Position numbers and translations under genes: made by a program. This document shows, in pieces, positions 24,264-32,280 of a stretch of DNA of 64,000 nt. Position 1 is the first letter of the stretch. Every line of letters begins with the position of its first letter. Location: assembly GCA_902475535.1 (NCBI GenBank), contig CABRZR010000012.1, forward strand, positions 1 through 64,000. The letters are read 5' to 3'. The DNA comes from QAMH01 sp900556425. Its GTDB lineage: Bacteria > Actinomycetota > Coriobacteriia > Coriobacteriales > QAMH01. A model generated the notes under the pieces. The model was not told the DNA's origin and ran no database searches. It was given only the letters and a program-made list of their open reading frames with translations.

Positions 24264-24740
24264 ATGAGCGAACTCGTGCGCTTTTCGGTGGCGATGCCCG
24301 AGGATCTGATGGATGAGCTCGACAGGTACACGGCACGACGCGGTATCGCGAAGAATCGTTCCGAGGCCATTCGCGATCTTGTGCGCGGCGCTCTCATCGA
24401 GGAGGAAGTCGAGGATCCCGATTCGAGCATCTTTGGCACGCTCACCATGGTCTTCAACCATCACTCCAATGACCTGCGCGATAAGCTCGATGCCATTCAG
24501 CACGAGCATGTCGATGAGATCGTCTCGACCGTCCACGTGCATCTCGATGAAGAGAACTGTCTCGAGGTGGTGCTCATGCGCGGACAGAGCAAGGTAATTC
24601 GCTCAATTGCCGACGCGCTGCTCGGCACCAAGGGCGTACTGCATGGCAAGCTCGTCGTGACGACAACCGATGCCGCCCAGATGCATAGCCACGGTCATAC
24701 CCATGGTCATGAGCATGGGGAGCACACGCATACGCATTAG
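24264..24740 (+). CDS. nikR: Nickel-responsive regulator NikR with His-rich tail
   Basis: The 158-residue product has an N-terminal ribbon-helix-helix DNA-binding domain (LVRFSVAMPEDLMDELDRYT, residues 3 to 22, then the RSEAIRDLVR helix). An ACT-like nickel domain follows: 'IVSTVHVHLDEENCLEVVLM' supplies the two His and the Cys of the square-planar Ni site, with a further His in EHVDEI. A 20-residue tail is almost all His, Gly and Thr and is not part of the usual 130 to 140 residue NikR; it may store or buffer nickel. ATG 24264 has a GGAGAGAGG site. No nickel transporter is adjacent. The stop overlaps that of the convergent tatA-like gene. Confidence 0.9.
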   Translation: MSELVRFSVAMPEDLMDELDRYTARRGIAKNRSEAIRDLVRGALIEEEVEDPDSSIFGTLTMVFNHHSNDLRDKLDAIQHEHVDEIVSTVHVHLDEENCLEVVLMRGQSKVIRSIADALLGTKGVLHGKLVVTTTDAAQMHSHGHTHGHEHGEHTHTH

Positions 24741-25105
24741 GCGCTTGGCGCATCGTCCTTCGAGGTCTTGGTGGGTTCGGGCTTCTCGTCCTTCTCGGCT
24801 GCCTGGGTAGAATCGGAGGTCTTGTCTGCCGTCTTGGCAGGCTCGTCCTCTTCGTCATCCTCGAACATCTTGTCGACACGGTTCTGGAAGCTCTCGACCT
24901 TGTCGAGCACCGTATCCTTGTCGATGTGGTCGAGGTCGACATCGCTGCCTGCTGCCTTGGCGCCATTCTCGATGCCCTTCTTGGCGGCCTTGCCCGTCTC
25001 CTTTACCTGCTTGTTGAGCTTCTTGAAGAGGACAGGACCAAAGAGGATGCACACGATTGCCAAAATGATGAGCAATTCGGGAAGACCGAGGCCGAATATT
25101 CTCAT
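24737..25105 (-). CDS. TatA/TatB-like twin-arginine translocation protein
   Basis: The 122-residue product starts MRIFGLGLPELLIILAIVCI, a TatA-type transmembrane helix with the Gly-Leu-Pro-Glu-Leu motif, followed by FGP and an amphipathic basic helix (KKLNKQVKETGKAAKKG). The C-terminal 70 residues are acidic and disordered. TatA proteins form the pore that exports folded, often metallocofactor-bearing proteins. In the hinge the usual KKLPEL is replaced by VLFKKLNKQ, so it is a divergent member. An in-frame upstream start at 25174 gives 23 extra residues with no Tat-like features and is not used. tatC is not in view. Confidence 0.8.
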   Translation of the reverse strand: MRIFGLGLPELLIILAIVCILFGPVLFKKLNKQVKETGKAAKKGIENGAKAAGSDVDLDHIDKDTVLDKVESFQNRVDKMFEDDEEDEPAKTADKTSDSTQAAEKDEKPEPTKTSKDDAPSA

Positions 25106-25270
25106 GACAGGTTCCAAACTCTTGATACTTGCGAAGTGGGACACATGATACCCCAAGCCGCTTGCATCGGACATCGATACCGCAGAATGCCCATTTTCTG
25201 CATGTTCGGTGCGATAAGATAGGTTCAGTATTGTGGACGGATTTGCACGGCGACAGGGAAGGACCTCATC

Positions 25271-25726
25271 ATGCCGGGATTGCCATTCGGAGCCGCACAG
25301 TCATACGACGTACCGCATGAGCTGCGCACGTACGAGCATGTGCAGGACATCGAGTTCATCGAAGTCGATCCTGATTTGCCCTTCCCGCGCTCGGCGGCGT
25401 ATCGCAAGACGGCCGACGGGGCGCAGATGCTCATCCGTCGCGGTGCACCCGAGATTGCCCAGGTCGATCTAACCGCTGACGAGGCACGCTCTCTCATAGT
25501 GGCGCTTGATGCGGCGGGGCTTTTCACATGGCAGCGCGTGTACAAACCCGCACAGGGGCCCTTCGTGAATGTCGTGACCGAGTGGCGTGTCGAGGTCGAC
25601 TTCGACGAGCTCATCGCAAAACGCAGCTCCACGTTTCGCTCCGAGGGTGCCGACGAGTTTCCGGATTCCTTCGATTCCATCGTCAGCCTGCTCCTTTCCC
25701 AGGCTCCTGGAGACGATGATGTCTAG
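25271..25726 (+). CDS. Protein of unknown function upstream of the YbaK deacylase
   Basis: The 151-residue acidic, soluble product has 'YEHVQDIEFIEVDPDLPFPR' near its start, a central 'VDLTADEARSLIVALDAAGL' helix, and a WRVEVDFDELIAKRSS segment. No catalytic motif or family was recognised. Its stop overlaps the start of the next gene by 8 nt, so the two are likely co-translated. Confidence 0.65.
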   Translation: MPGLPFGAAQSYDVPHELRTYEHVQDIEFIEVDPDLPFPRSAAYRKTADGAQMLIRRGAPEIAQVDLTADEARSLIVALDAAGLFTWQRVYKPAQGPFVNVVTEWRVEVDFDELIAKRSSTFRSEGADEFPDSFDSIVSLLLSQAPGDDDV

Positions 25727-26201
25727 GAAGAAGGAGACGAAGACGAACGCCATGCGCATTCTCGATGCCGCGCACGTCGATCATGTCGTTCATACGGTCG
25801 ATGCGACGGGGGAGGACACGGGCGTCGATATCGCGCTACGTGCGGGGGAGGATCCCGACCACGTCTTCAAGACGCTCGTCACGCAAGGCAAAAGCGGTGA
25901 GTATCTCGTCTTCATGATTCCGGTTGCCGCCGAGCTCGACCTCAAGAAGGCGGCACGCGCCACAGGAGAGAAGTCGGTGGCTATGGTGCGCTCGCGCGAG
26001 CTCTTCGACTTGACGGGTTACGTGCATGGTGGATGCAGTCCTTTGGGAATGAAGAAGTTCTTCCGTACCTTTATCGACGAGACTTGCGTTCTCTTCGATA
26101 CGATCATGTTCTCGGGCGGGCGTATTGGCACGCAGATTGAGATGAGCTTCGACGACCTTGCAAAAACCATAGAAATCGAAGCCGTCGATCTGGTCATCTG
26201 A
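25719..26201 (+). CDS. ybaK: Cys-tRNA(Pro)/Cys-tRNA(Cys) deacylase, YbaK/EbsC family
   Basis: The 160-residue product has the YbaK fold: 'PDHVFKTLVTQGKSGEYLVF' with the conserved KTLV lysine used for editing, then 'GYVHGGCSPLGMKKFFRTF', the family glycine-rich signature, and a final 'GGRIGTQIEMSFDDLAKTI'. It hydrolyses mischarged Cys-tRNA(Pro). The start ATG 25719 overlaps the upstream gene; an internal ATG at 25752 would also preserve the whole domain. Confidence 0.92.
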   Translation: MSRKKETKTNAMRILDAAHVDHVVHTVDATGEDTGVDIALRAGEDPDHVFKTLVTQGKSGEYLVFMIPVAAELDLKKAARATGEKSVAMVRSRELFDLTGYVHGGCSPLGMKKFFRTFIDETCVLFDTIMFSGGRIGTQIEMSFDDLAKTIEIEAVDLVI

Positions 26202-26275
26202 TATCCCTTTATTCTCTTGTGAAGTGTATACTGGTCGTACCTGGTTCGACAGATTGTCTAGAGAGAGGAACAGCC

Positions 26276-26659
26276 ATGGAAGAGATCAAATTCTATCGCT
26301 GCGATATTTGCGGAAACATCATCACCAAGATTATCGACGGAGGCCCGATTCCCTTCTGCTGTGGTCAGAAGATGACCGAGCTCATCGCCGACAGCTCAGA
26401 CGGCGCAGCCGAGAAGCATGTTCCCGTCATCGAGATTGACGGCGAAGTCGTGACGGTCAAGGTGGGCGAGGTGCCCCATCCCATGATCGAGGAGCACTAC
26501 ATCCAGTGGATTTGCCTGCACACCGAGAAGGGCGTGCAGTTCGTGCACCTTAATCCGGGCGATGCCCCCGAGGCCGTTTTCACGGTTGCGCCTGACGATG
26601 CGGTCATCGAGGCATTTGATTACTGCAACATCCACGGTCTGTGGGTTTCCAGGCTGTAG
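26276..26659 (+). CDS. dfx: Desulfoferrodoxin (superoxide reductase, 2Fe type)
   Basis: The 127-residue product has an N-terminal desulforedoxin domain with C9-x2-C12 and C28-C29, which hold a rubredoxin-like iron. A neelaredoxin domain follows, with E46-K47-H48, a second His group in 'HPMIEEHYIQW', and YCNIHGLW at the C-terminus, together giving the four-His one-Cys active iron. The Glu-Lys pair next to the first His is the catalytic loop of superoxide reductase. It reduces superoxide to peroxide without forming oxygen, a hallmark of anaerobes. The start has a GAGAGGAA site. Confidence 0.95.
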   Translation: MEEIKFYRCDICGNIITKIIDGGPIPFCCGQKMTELIADSSDGAAEKHVPVIEIDGEVVTVKVGEVPHPMIEEHYIQWICLHTEKGVQFVHLNPGDAPEAVFTVAPDDAVIEAFDYCNIHGLWVSRL

Positions 26660-26669
26660 CTTCAAGGGC

Positions 26670-26815
26670 GAGATTCCTCGACTCCGCTGCCTATCGGCAG
26701 CTCTGCTCGGAATGACAAGCTGCGATGCCTTTTGTCATTTCGAGCGAAGTGAGCGAAGGGACATCTCCTGTCATTTCGAGCGAAGTGAGCGAAGCGAACG
26801 AAGTCGAGAAATCTC
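26670..26815. repeat. Imperfect palindromic repeat element with internal tandem 26-mers
   Basis: The outer arms GAGATTCCTCGAC (26670-26682) and GTCGAGAAATCTC (26803-26815) pair with one mismatch. Inside, a 26-nt unit starting TGTCATTTCGAGCGAAGTGA occurs at 26733-26758 and 26769-26794, and its reverse form (TCGGAATGACA) lies at about 26708. This looks like a dispersed MITE/REP-type intergenic element. The 349-nt gap between dfx and the next gene holds it and no credible coding sequence. Confidence 0.8.
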
Positions 26816-27008
26816 TCGCAAGGTACTGAAGGCTTCCGCCAAAACGGCGGCACGGCAGACAGACGACGGGCGTCCGGAGCATACCGGCGCCCGTCTCTCT
26901 CTGCGCGCTCCTTCTTCCGTGCTCTTGTCATTCTTTTGTGAATTGTCTACAAGAGCCTCATAAGCTGGTAGAATTGCCGCGTCGGTACGTATAGGCTGAG
27001 GTGGGCAC

Positions 27009-27347
27009 GTGGTCGAAGAGCATGTGGGCAAGAAGCGCCGCAAAGAAGTGCGCCAGGCCATTACCATGAGCGATGAGTTGAGAAAGACCCTTCTCCTTAT
27101 CGTGTGCGTTACCATTCTCGCTTGCGCCATCATTGCCGTTCTCTTTCTCATCGCATTCACGGGTGTTGTTGAGCTTCCCTCGTTCGTGAGCAACACCGTG
27201 CCGCTCATCATCCTCGTCATATTCATGATTTTTGTTGCTCCCAAGGTGAACAAATACTGGACTTTGCGCGATGCGTACAAAGCCCATCTCGAGCGCTACA
27301 ACATCAGCAAAGCTGACATGAACGCCCTCAAGGACAACCAGCTCTAG
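27009..27347 (+). CDS. Small membrane protein of unknown function
   Basis: The 112-residue product has a basic N-terminus (KKRRKEVRQ), two transmembrane helices (residues about 28 to 50 and 57 to 77) and a charged C-terminal tail predicted in the cytoplasm. The GTG start at 27009 is chosen because GAGGTGGG lies 6 nt upstream. The ATG at 27066 lacks a ribosome binding site. No family recognised. Confidence 0.65.
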   Translation: MVEEHVGKKRRKEVRQAITMSDELRKTLLLIVCVTILACAIIAVLFLIAFTGVVELPSFVSNTVPLIILVIFMIFVAPKVNKYWTLRDAYKAHLERYNISKADMNALKDNQL

Positions 27348-27476
27348 GTCCCTTGTTCCATAGCTTGTTCTTTCACCATATGCCTTCATGCCGACAGGCC
27401 ATTTGGGCTCTCACAGGTGTCCCAAAAAAGAGTACAATGCGCCTACGCAAACATGACAAAAGGTGTAGGAACCCAC

Positions 27477-29345
27477 ATGTCAAAATACACGCAGGGACAA
27501 CACGCGATTCCGCGTTATCCCAGGGGAAGGCACGCCATCGAGCGCTTCCCGCTGGGAGCGCATGGTGTCTTGCATCCCTGCACCTGGTATATCAAGCGCG
27601 AGGCTTCGAAGCGCTCCATGCCTGCCGTTGCGCTCCTGCTCACGACGAGTCTGGGTGCGGGAACCGTAGGCGTTCCCCTGCGCGCGATTGCGGACGAGTC
27701 TTCCGAGGCTCCCGTCGTACACACGGTCGAGCGCGGTGCCGACAACACGCTGCTCGTCTTTGACGAGCGCTCTGGCCTGCTTGTCGATGTGCTGACGGGC
27801 AAGGCCTATGACCCGGTTACGATGGACCTCGTCGAGCCGGAGGGTGAGTTCAAGGACCTGTACCCGCTGCTGGGGCAGATTGTCGATGATCTCGATATCT
27901 CCGAACTCGATCCGGCTGAGCTTCTCGCCATCCTGGAGTCGCTTGATGCGACCGAATCCCCGGATGTGGCCCAGAAGCCTGGTGCGGATATGCCGGCCGA
28001 TACTCCTGATGTGACGCCTCCGCCGAGCGAGCAGTCGCCTGCCGCTGATGTTGTCACCCCTGATGACGGTGCCGAATCACCCGGTCAGGAGCCTGCGGAT
28101 GCCGTGCAGCAGACCGAGCAGCCCGCTGCCTCTGATCCAGGCCCACAGGATTCGACCCCCATCGACCAATACACCTCACCCGACGCCACGACTTCGGCGC
28201 CGGTCATTGCCGATGATGGCTCGACGCTTGCGACGACTCTGACTGACTTGCAAGTTGCCACGCGTCTGCTCAATGCCGGCTGGACGCCCGAGATGGCTGC
28301 CGCTGCGATTGGCAACATGTTTGCGGAGTCCGGCTCGAATGCCGCTTCCTTCTGCGACATGAGCGGCATGTTCCACTACGGCTATGAGGTCGCAGGCGGT
28401 TTGTTCCAGTGGACCGATGCCGGTTCATCCACGACCGAGCTTTCCTGTGCGGGTTTCACGGGGCTCAGGCAGTTTGCCGAGCAGCGTGGCCTCGAGTGGA
28501 CCGATGTCAACGTGCAGACCGACTACTTCCTGCAAACCTGGCGTGACAGCTGGGGCGAGCGTCAGACCTACTATGACGCTGCGTATCCCGAGTACGCCGC
28601 CATCGATGTCTCTCTTGGGCTCTTCGACGAAACCACCGGAGGCGATTTCGACGGTGACGGCATCGTGGATGCGTGGGATGACGATATCGACGGCGACGGC
28701 ATCCTCAACGCGGATGATCCAGTCACCATGCGCGTCGTGGACGGATCGGTTGTGCGGAGCAAGGTCGCCGGCGTGTCGCGCATCCTTCCGATGCAGACGC
28801 CCGTCGAGCGCACGGAGGATGAGGCTCGCCGCCATGTCGAGGAGCTCACCTTTGCGTTCATGGCGGGTTATGAGGGGCCAGCTGCAAGTGTCGCTCATCT
28901 CGATCGCCGTATAACGCATGCCCTGCGCATGTATCCTGCCATTCTCGCGCTCGACAAGTCACGCGAGATGGGCGTCATGGATACGAAGGCGGGCATGGTC
29001 GTTGCCAGTGCCGAAGCCATGCTGGGCGGCACCTACGTGTGGGCTGCCGAGTCTCCTGCAACGAAGACCTTTGATTGTTCCGGCTTGACCAAGTGGTGCT
29101 ATTCGCTTGCAGGTATCGATCTCGTGCACTATTCCGAGTCCCAGTACGCGCAGGCGAGCAGTGTTCGCAGCGTTGCCGAGGCGGCTCCCGGTGACATTCT
29201 GTGGAAGCCCGGTCATGTGGGCATCTACATCGGCAACGGGCGTTGCGTCGAGGCGAAGGGTGTGAGGTACGGTATCGTCTACGGTGATGCCGCGTCGTTT
29301 GCCGCTGCGCTGCACTTTGACGCCCTCGACGAGGCCGCGCAATAA
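27477..29345 (+). CDS. Secreted NlpC/P60 peptidoglycan hydrolase with phage tail lysozyme-like domain
   Basis: The 622-residue protein has a long basic n-region and a hydrophobic segment near residues 48 to 70 ('MPAVALLLTTSLGAGTVGV' then an Ala-Asp cleavage-like site), consistent with export. A Pro/Ala/Asp/Glu-rich linker spans about 160 to 240. Residues about 250 to 380 ('LLNAGWTPEMAAAAIGNMFA') look like the phage tail lysozyme domain. A Ca-binding aspartate-rich loop 'DGDGIVDAWDDDIDGDGI' follows at about 400. The C-terminal 120 residues are NlpC/P60, with the catalytic Cys in FDCSGLTKW (about residue 534) and His in KPGHVGIYIG. It probably cuts both glycan and peptide bonds. Confidence 0.87.
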   Translation: MSKYTQGQHAIPRYPRGRHAIERFPLGAHGVLHPCTWYIKREASKRSMPAVALLLTTSLGAGTVGVPLRAIADESSEAPVVHTVERGADNTLLVFDERSGLLVDVLTGKAYDPVTMDLVEPEGEFKDLYPLLGQIVDDLDISELDPAELLAILESLDATESPDVAQKPGADMPADTPDVTPPPSEQSPAADVVTPDDGAESPGQEPADAVQQTEQPAASDPGPQDSTPIDQYTSPDATTSAPVIADDGSTLATTLTDLQVATRLLNAGWTPEMAAAAIGNMFAESGSNAASFCDMSGMFHYGYEVAGGLFQWTDAGSSTTELSCAGFTGLRQFAEQRGLEWTDVNVQTDYFLQTWRDSWGERQTYYDAAYPEYAAIDVSLGLFDETTGGDFDGDGIVDAWDDDIDGDGILNADDPVTMRVVDGSVVRSKVAGVSRILPMQTPVERTEDEARRHVEELTFAFMAGYEGPAASVAHLDRRITHALRMYPAILALDKSREMGVMDTKAGMVVASAEAMLGGTYVWAAESPATKTFDCSGLTKWCYSLAGIDLVHYSESQYAQASSVRSVAEAAPGDILWKPGHVGIYIGNGRCVEAKGVRYGIVYGDAASFAAALHFDALDEAAQ

Positions 29346-29448
29346 TCCCAAACCAACAAGGGTATTCCGTTCGTTTGCCGTATAATGGCAGGCGTTTTGT
29401 CATACGCGATGTAAGTAGATGGGCACTCGTCTTGCCCTTGGAGCCAAT

Positions 29449-30276
29449 ATGGAGTTTCTAGCAGGTTTCTTTGCACCGCTCGCAACTGTCGACGGATGGG
29501 GCGAGGTCGTTGTCCTCATGTTTCTGGAGCTGGCCCTCGGCGTCGACAATCTCGTCTTCATTGCGATTACCTCTGACCGCCTCCCGGAAAACAAGCAGCA
29601 CATAGGGCGTAGGCTCGGCTTGGCCGCGGCCATGGTCATGCGCTGCATTTTGCTGTGTGCCGTGGTCTGGATCATGTCCATTAACGTCGTCGTGTTCACG
29701 CTGCCCTTTGGCATCGAAGGCGGCCATACCGATTTCACCGTACACAGCCTCGTATTCCTTCTTGGCGGTGCGTATCTCATCTTCAAGGGCATCAGCGAGC
29801 TACATGAATCCTTTCATGCCGCCAAGCATGCTCCGACGTCCGAGCATACGGCGCCGCAGCCACGCAAGACAATTGGGCTTGGCCAGGCCGTGTTCACCAT
29901 CATGATCATGGACATCGTCTTCTCGCTTGACTCGGTCATTACCGCTGCAGGCTTATCCGGCCAGATTGTCGTCATGATCATCGCGGTCATCGGTGCCGTG
30001 CTCATCATGATCATCTTTGCCGACCCCATCAGCAACTTCATCAATCGCAACTTCGAGATAAAGATTGTCGCGCTCGCCTTCATCGTGCTCGTGGGCTGCG
30101 AGCTCGTACTCGAGTCGTTCCACATCGAGTACATCGTCGGAGCTCCTTTGAGCACCTTGCTCTATGCGATGATGATTTTCGGTTTCATTGTCTCGCTTCT
30201 TACGATGAAACAGCGTCATGTGCGCGAGCGCGCCATATCGGATAACGCGGAGCACGAGGGGGCTTTGGTTGAGTAA
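29449..30276 (+). CDS. TerC family integral membrane protein
   Basis: The 275-residue, eight-helix protein has the family signature 'LELALGVDNLVFIAI' with its conserved acidic residue in helix 2, and the matching 'IMDIVFSLDSVITAAGL' in the second half. TerC/Alx-type proteins are linked to manganese export or metal insertion into exported proteins. ATG 29449 has a GGAG site 6 nt upstream and is preferred over ATG 29419. The end of the gene overlaps the rnd start. Confidence 0.9.
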   Translation: MEFLAGFFAPLATVDGWGEVVVLMFLELALGVDNLVFIAITSDRLPENKQHIGRRLGLAAAMVMRCILLCAVVWIMSINVVVFTLPFGIEGGHTDFTVHSLVFLLGGAYLIFKGISELHESFHAAKHAPTSEHTAPQPRKTIGLGQAVFTIMIMDIVFSLDSVITAAGLSGQIVVMIIAVIGAVLIMIIFADPISNFINRNFEIKIVALAFIVLVGCELVLESFHIEYIVGAPLSTLLYAMMIFGFIVSLLTMKQRHVRERAISDNAEHEGALVE

Positions 30277-31417
30277 GTACGTGACGACGCAAGCGCAACT
30301 CGAGGAGCTGGCACGCGAGCTCGAAGGCTCGAAACTGCTCGCCATCGATACCGAATTCATGCGCGAGAAGACCTATTACGCGAAGCTCTGCTTGCTACAG
30401 TTGAACAATGGGAAGGTCTCCGCGCTTGTCGATCCTCTTGCGGTTCATGATCTCTCGCCGCTCGTCCCCATTCTCACCGACGAGAACTGTGTGAAGATTT
30501 TCCATGCGGGCACGCAGGATATCGCGATTCTCTATCACGAGACGGGAGTCACGCCTTCTCCGGTCTTCGATACGCAGGTTGCCGCGTCGCTTCTGGGTTA
30601 TCCGCTCCAGGTTGGCTACGGGCCGCTCGTGCGCTCGGTCTGTGATGTGAAGCTCGCGAAAGCCGATAGCTACACCGATTGGTCGCGTCGTCCGCTTACG
30701 AACAGTCAGATCAAATATGCCCTCGACGATGTCATTTACCTGCCGAGCGTGTACGAGCGCCTGCGTGACGAGCTTATCGAGAAAGGTCGTCTTACCTGGT
30801 GCGAGCGCGACTTCGCTGCGCTTGCCGCCCCGGAAAGCTACGATGTCAATCCGCGTGAGTGCTGGCATCGGGTCAAGCGCGTCTCCTCGCTTTCGCGCGG
30901 TCAGCTTTCCATCGCGCGTGAACTCGCCGCTTGGCGCGAGACCGAGGCGCAGCAACGCAACTTGCCCCGCAAATGGGTGCTTGCCGACGAGGCGGTTGTG
31001 GAGATCTCCCGCAAGGCGCCCAAGACGAGGGAGGCGCTCTTCGAGGTTCGCGGTCTGGCAAACAAGCTCAACGGTCGTGACGTCAAGCACATCCTCGAGG
31101 CGGTCGCTCGCGGCAAGGAGGTGCCTCAGGACCAGTGGCCCAAGCTCGAGCGCAATCCCAAGGGCGATGTCGAGGCGGACGGTGCCGTCGAGCTGCTTTC
31201 CTCGCTGCTTGAAGTACGTGCCAAGCAACATGGCGTCGCAGCTCCTCTCATCGCGACACACTCCGACCTCTCGAAGCTCGTACGCGGACATCGCGAGGGT
31301 TTGGCGCTCATGGAGGGTTGGCGCTACGACATCGCAGGTTGCGAACTCATCGACCTGCTCGAGGGCCGTCTCTCGCTGTACCTGTGCGATGGGGCAATTG
31401 AGGTCGCACGGCGCTAG
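30269..31417 (+). CDS. rnd: Ribonuclease D
   Basis: The 382-residue product has the DEDD 3'-5' exonuclease domain in the first 200 residues: Asp and Glu in 'LLAIDTEFMREKTYYAK', Asp in FHAGTQDIAIL, and 'YALDDVIYLPSVYERL' with Tyr and Asp. One or two HRDC nucleic-acid binding domains follow (residues about 210 to 290 and 300 to 380). It trims tRNA 3' ends. The start is TTG at 30269 with a GAGGGGG site, overlapping the terC stop by 8 nt; the next ATG is far into the catalytic domain. Confidence 0.92.
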   Translation: MSKYVTTQAQLEELARELEGSKLLAIDTEFMREKTYYAKLCLLQLNNGKVSALVDPLAVHDLSPLVPILTDENCVKIFHAGTQDIAILYHETGVTPSPVFDTQVAASLLGYPLQVGYGPLVRSVCDVKLAKADSYTDWSRRPLTNSQIKYALDDVIYLPSVYERLRDELIEKGRLTWCERDFAALAAPESYDVNPRECWHRVKRVSSLSRGQLSIARELAAWRETEAQQRNLPRKWVLADEAVVEISRKAPKTREALFEVRGLANKLNGRDVKHILEAVARGKEVPQDQWPKLERNPKGDVEADGAVELLSSLLEVRAKQHGVAAPLIATHSDLSKLVRGHREGLALMEGWRYDIAGCELIDLLEGRLSLYLCDGAIEVARR

Positions 31418-31503
31418 GCGCATCCACATCGGAACGAAACGGTTACCCTCGGCAGGCTTCGCACTGCTATGATGAATGCGTCCCCTGATTTTTGGAGGTA
31501 CCC

Positions 31504-32208
31504 ATGTCTTCCTGGTTTCTCTTGATTATCGTTACGATGGTGCTGGGCTTCGGCACGCAGGCATATATCAACTCGTCGTATCGCAAATACGCTTCCGTTC
31601 CCAACGAGTCTGGTCTCACGGGTGCGCAGATCGCTCGTCGCATGCTTGACGACAACGGTTTGCAGCACGTGCAGGTGCGTCCCGTCGCCGGCTCGCTGAG
31701 CGATCACTATGACCCCCGCACGCAGGTCGTCAGCCTTTCCGAAGGCGTATATGACCAGGCTTCCGTTTCGGCCATGGCAATCGCCTGCCATGAATGCGGC
31801 CATGCGGTGCAGCACGCCCGTGGCTATGTTGCCATGAAGGTGCGCTCCGCACTCGTCCCCATAGCCAACTTCGGCTCGAGCGTGTGGCTTATCCTGCTGC
31901 TCATCGGCATCTTCCTCAACATGATGCAGCTCTTCTGGCTGGGTATCATCTTCTATGCGTTCGCGGTGCTCTTCCAGATCGTCACGCTGCCCGTCGAGTT
32001 CAACGCCTCGCGTCGTGCCCTTGCCTACATCACGGGTTCGAGTTCGGGTGCCGTCACGGCATCCACGCAAGCGCTGGCCATTCCGGGCGATGCCACGGCC
32101 GATGGTGCCCGCACGGTTCTCAGGGCGGCGGCGCTCACCTACGTAGCTGCGGCCCTCACGAGCGTTCTGCAGCTTCTGTACTTCCTCGGTATGGTACGTG
32201 GGGATTAA
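31504..32208 (+). CDS. Membrane zinc metallopeptidase (YugP-like)
   Basis: The 234-residue product begins with a membrane helix (MSSWFLLIIVTMVLGFGTQA) and carries the zinc motif in 'AIACHECGHAVQHARGY' (HExxH). Two central hydrophobic segments (residues about 118 to 160) and 'LPVEFNASRRAL' with the third ligand region follow. This is the neutral zinc peptidase family 2 layout. GGAGG lies 6 nt before ATG 31504; an in-frame TTG at 31492 would overlap that site. Confidence 0.9.
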   Translation: MSSWFLLIIVTMVLGFGTQAYINSSYRKYASVPNESGLTGAQIARRMLDDNGLQHVQVRPVAGSLSDHYDPRTQVVSLSEGVYDQASVSAMAIACHECGHAVQHARGYVAMKVRSALVPIANFGSSVWLILLLIGIFLNMMQLFWLGIIFYAFAVLFQIVTLPVEFNASRRALAYITGSSSGAVTASTQALAIPGDATADGARTVLRAAALTYVAAALTSVLQLLYFLGMVRGD

Positions 32209-32280
32209 CGGTGTGCGTTTTCGTGTCACACCTGGCGCGTATCATGGCTGCACGGATGTAAGAGCGTGAAGGTGAGTGTG

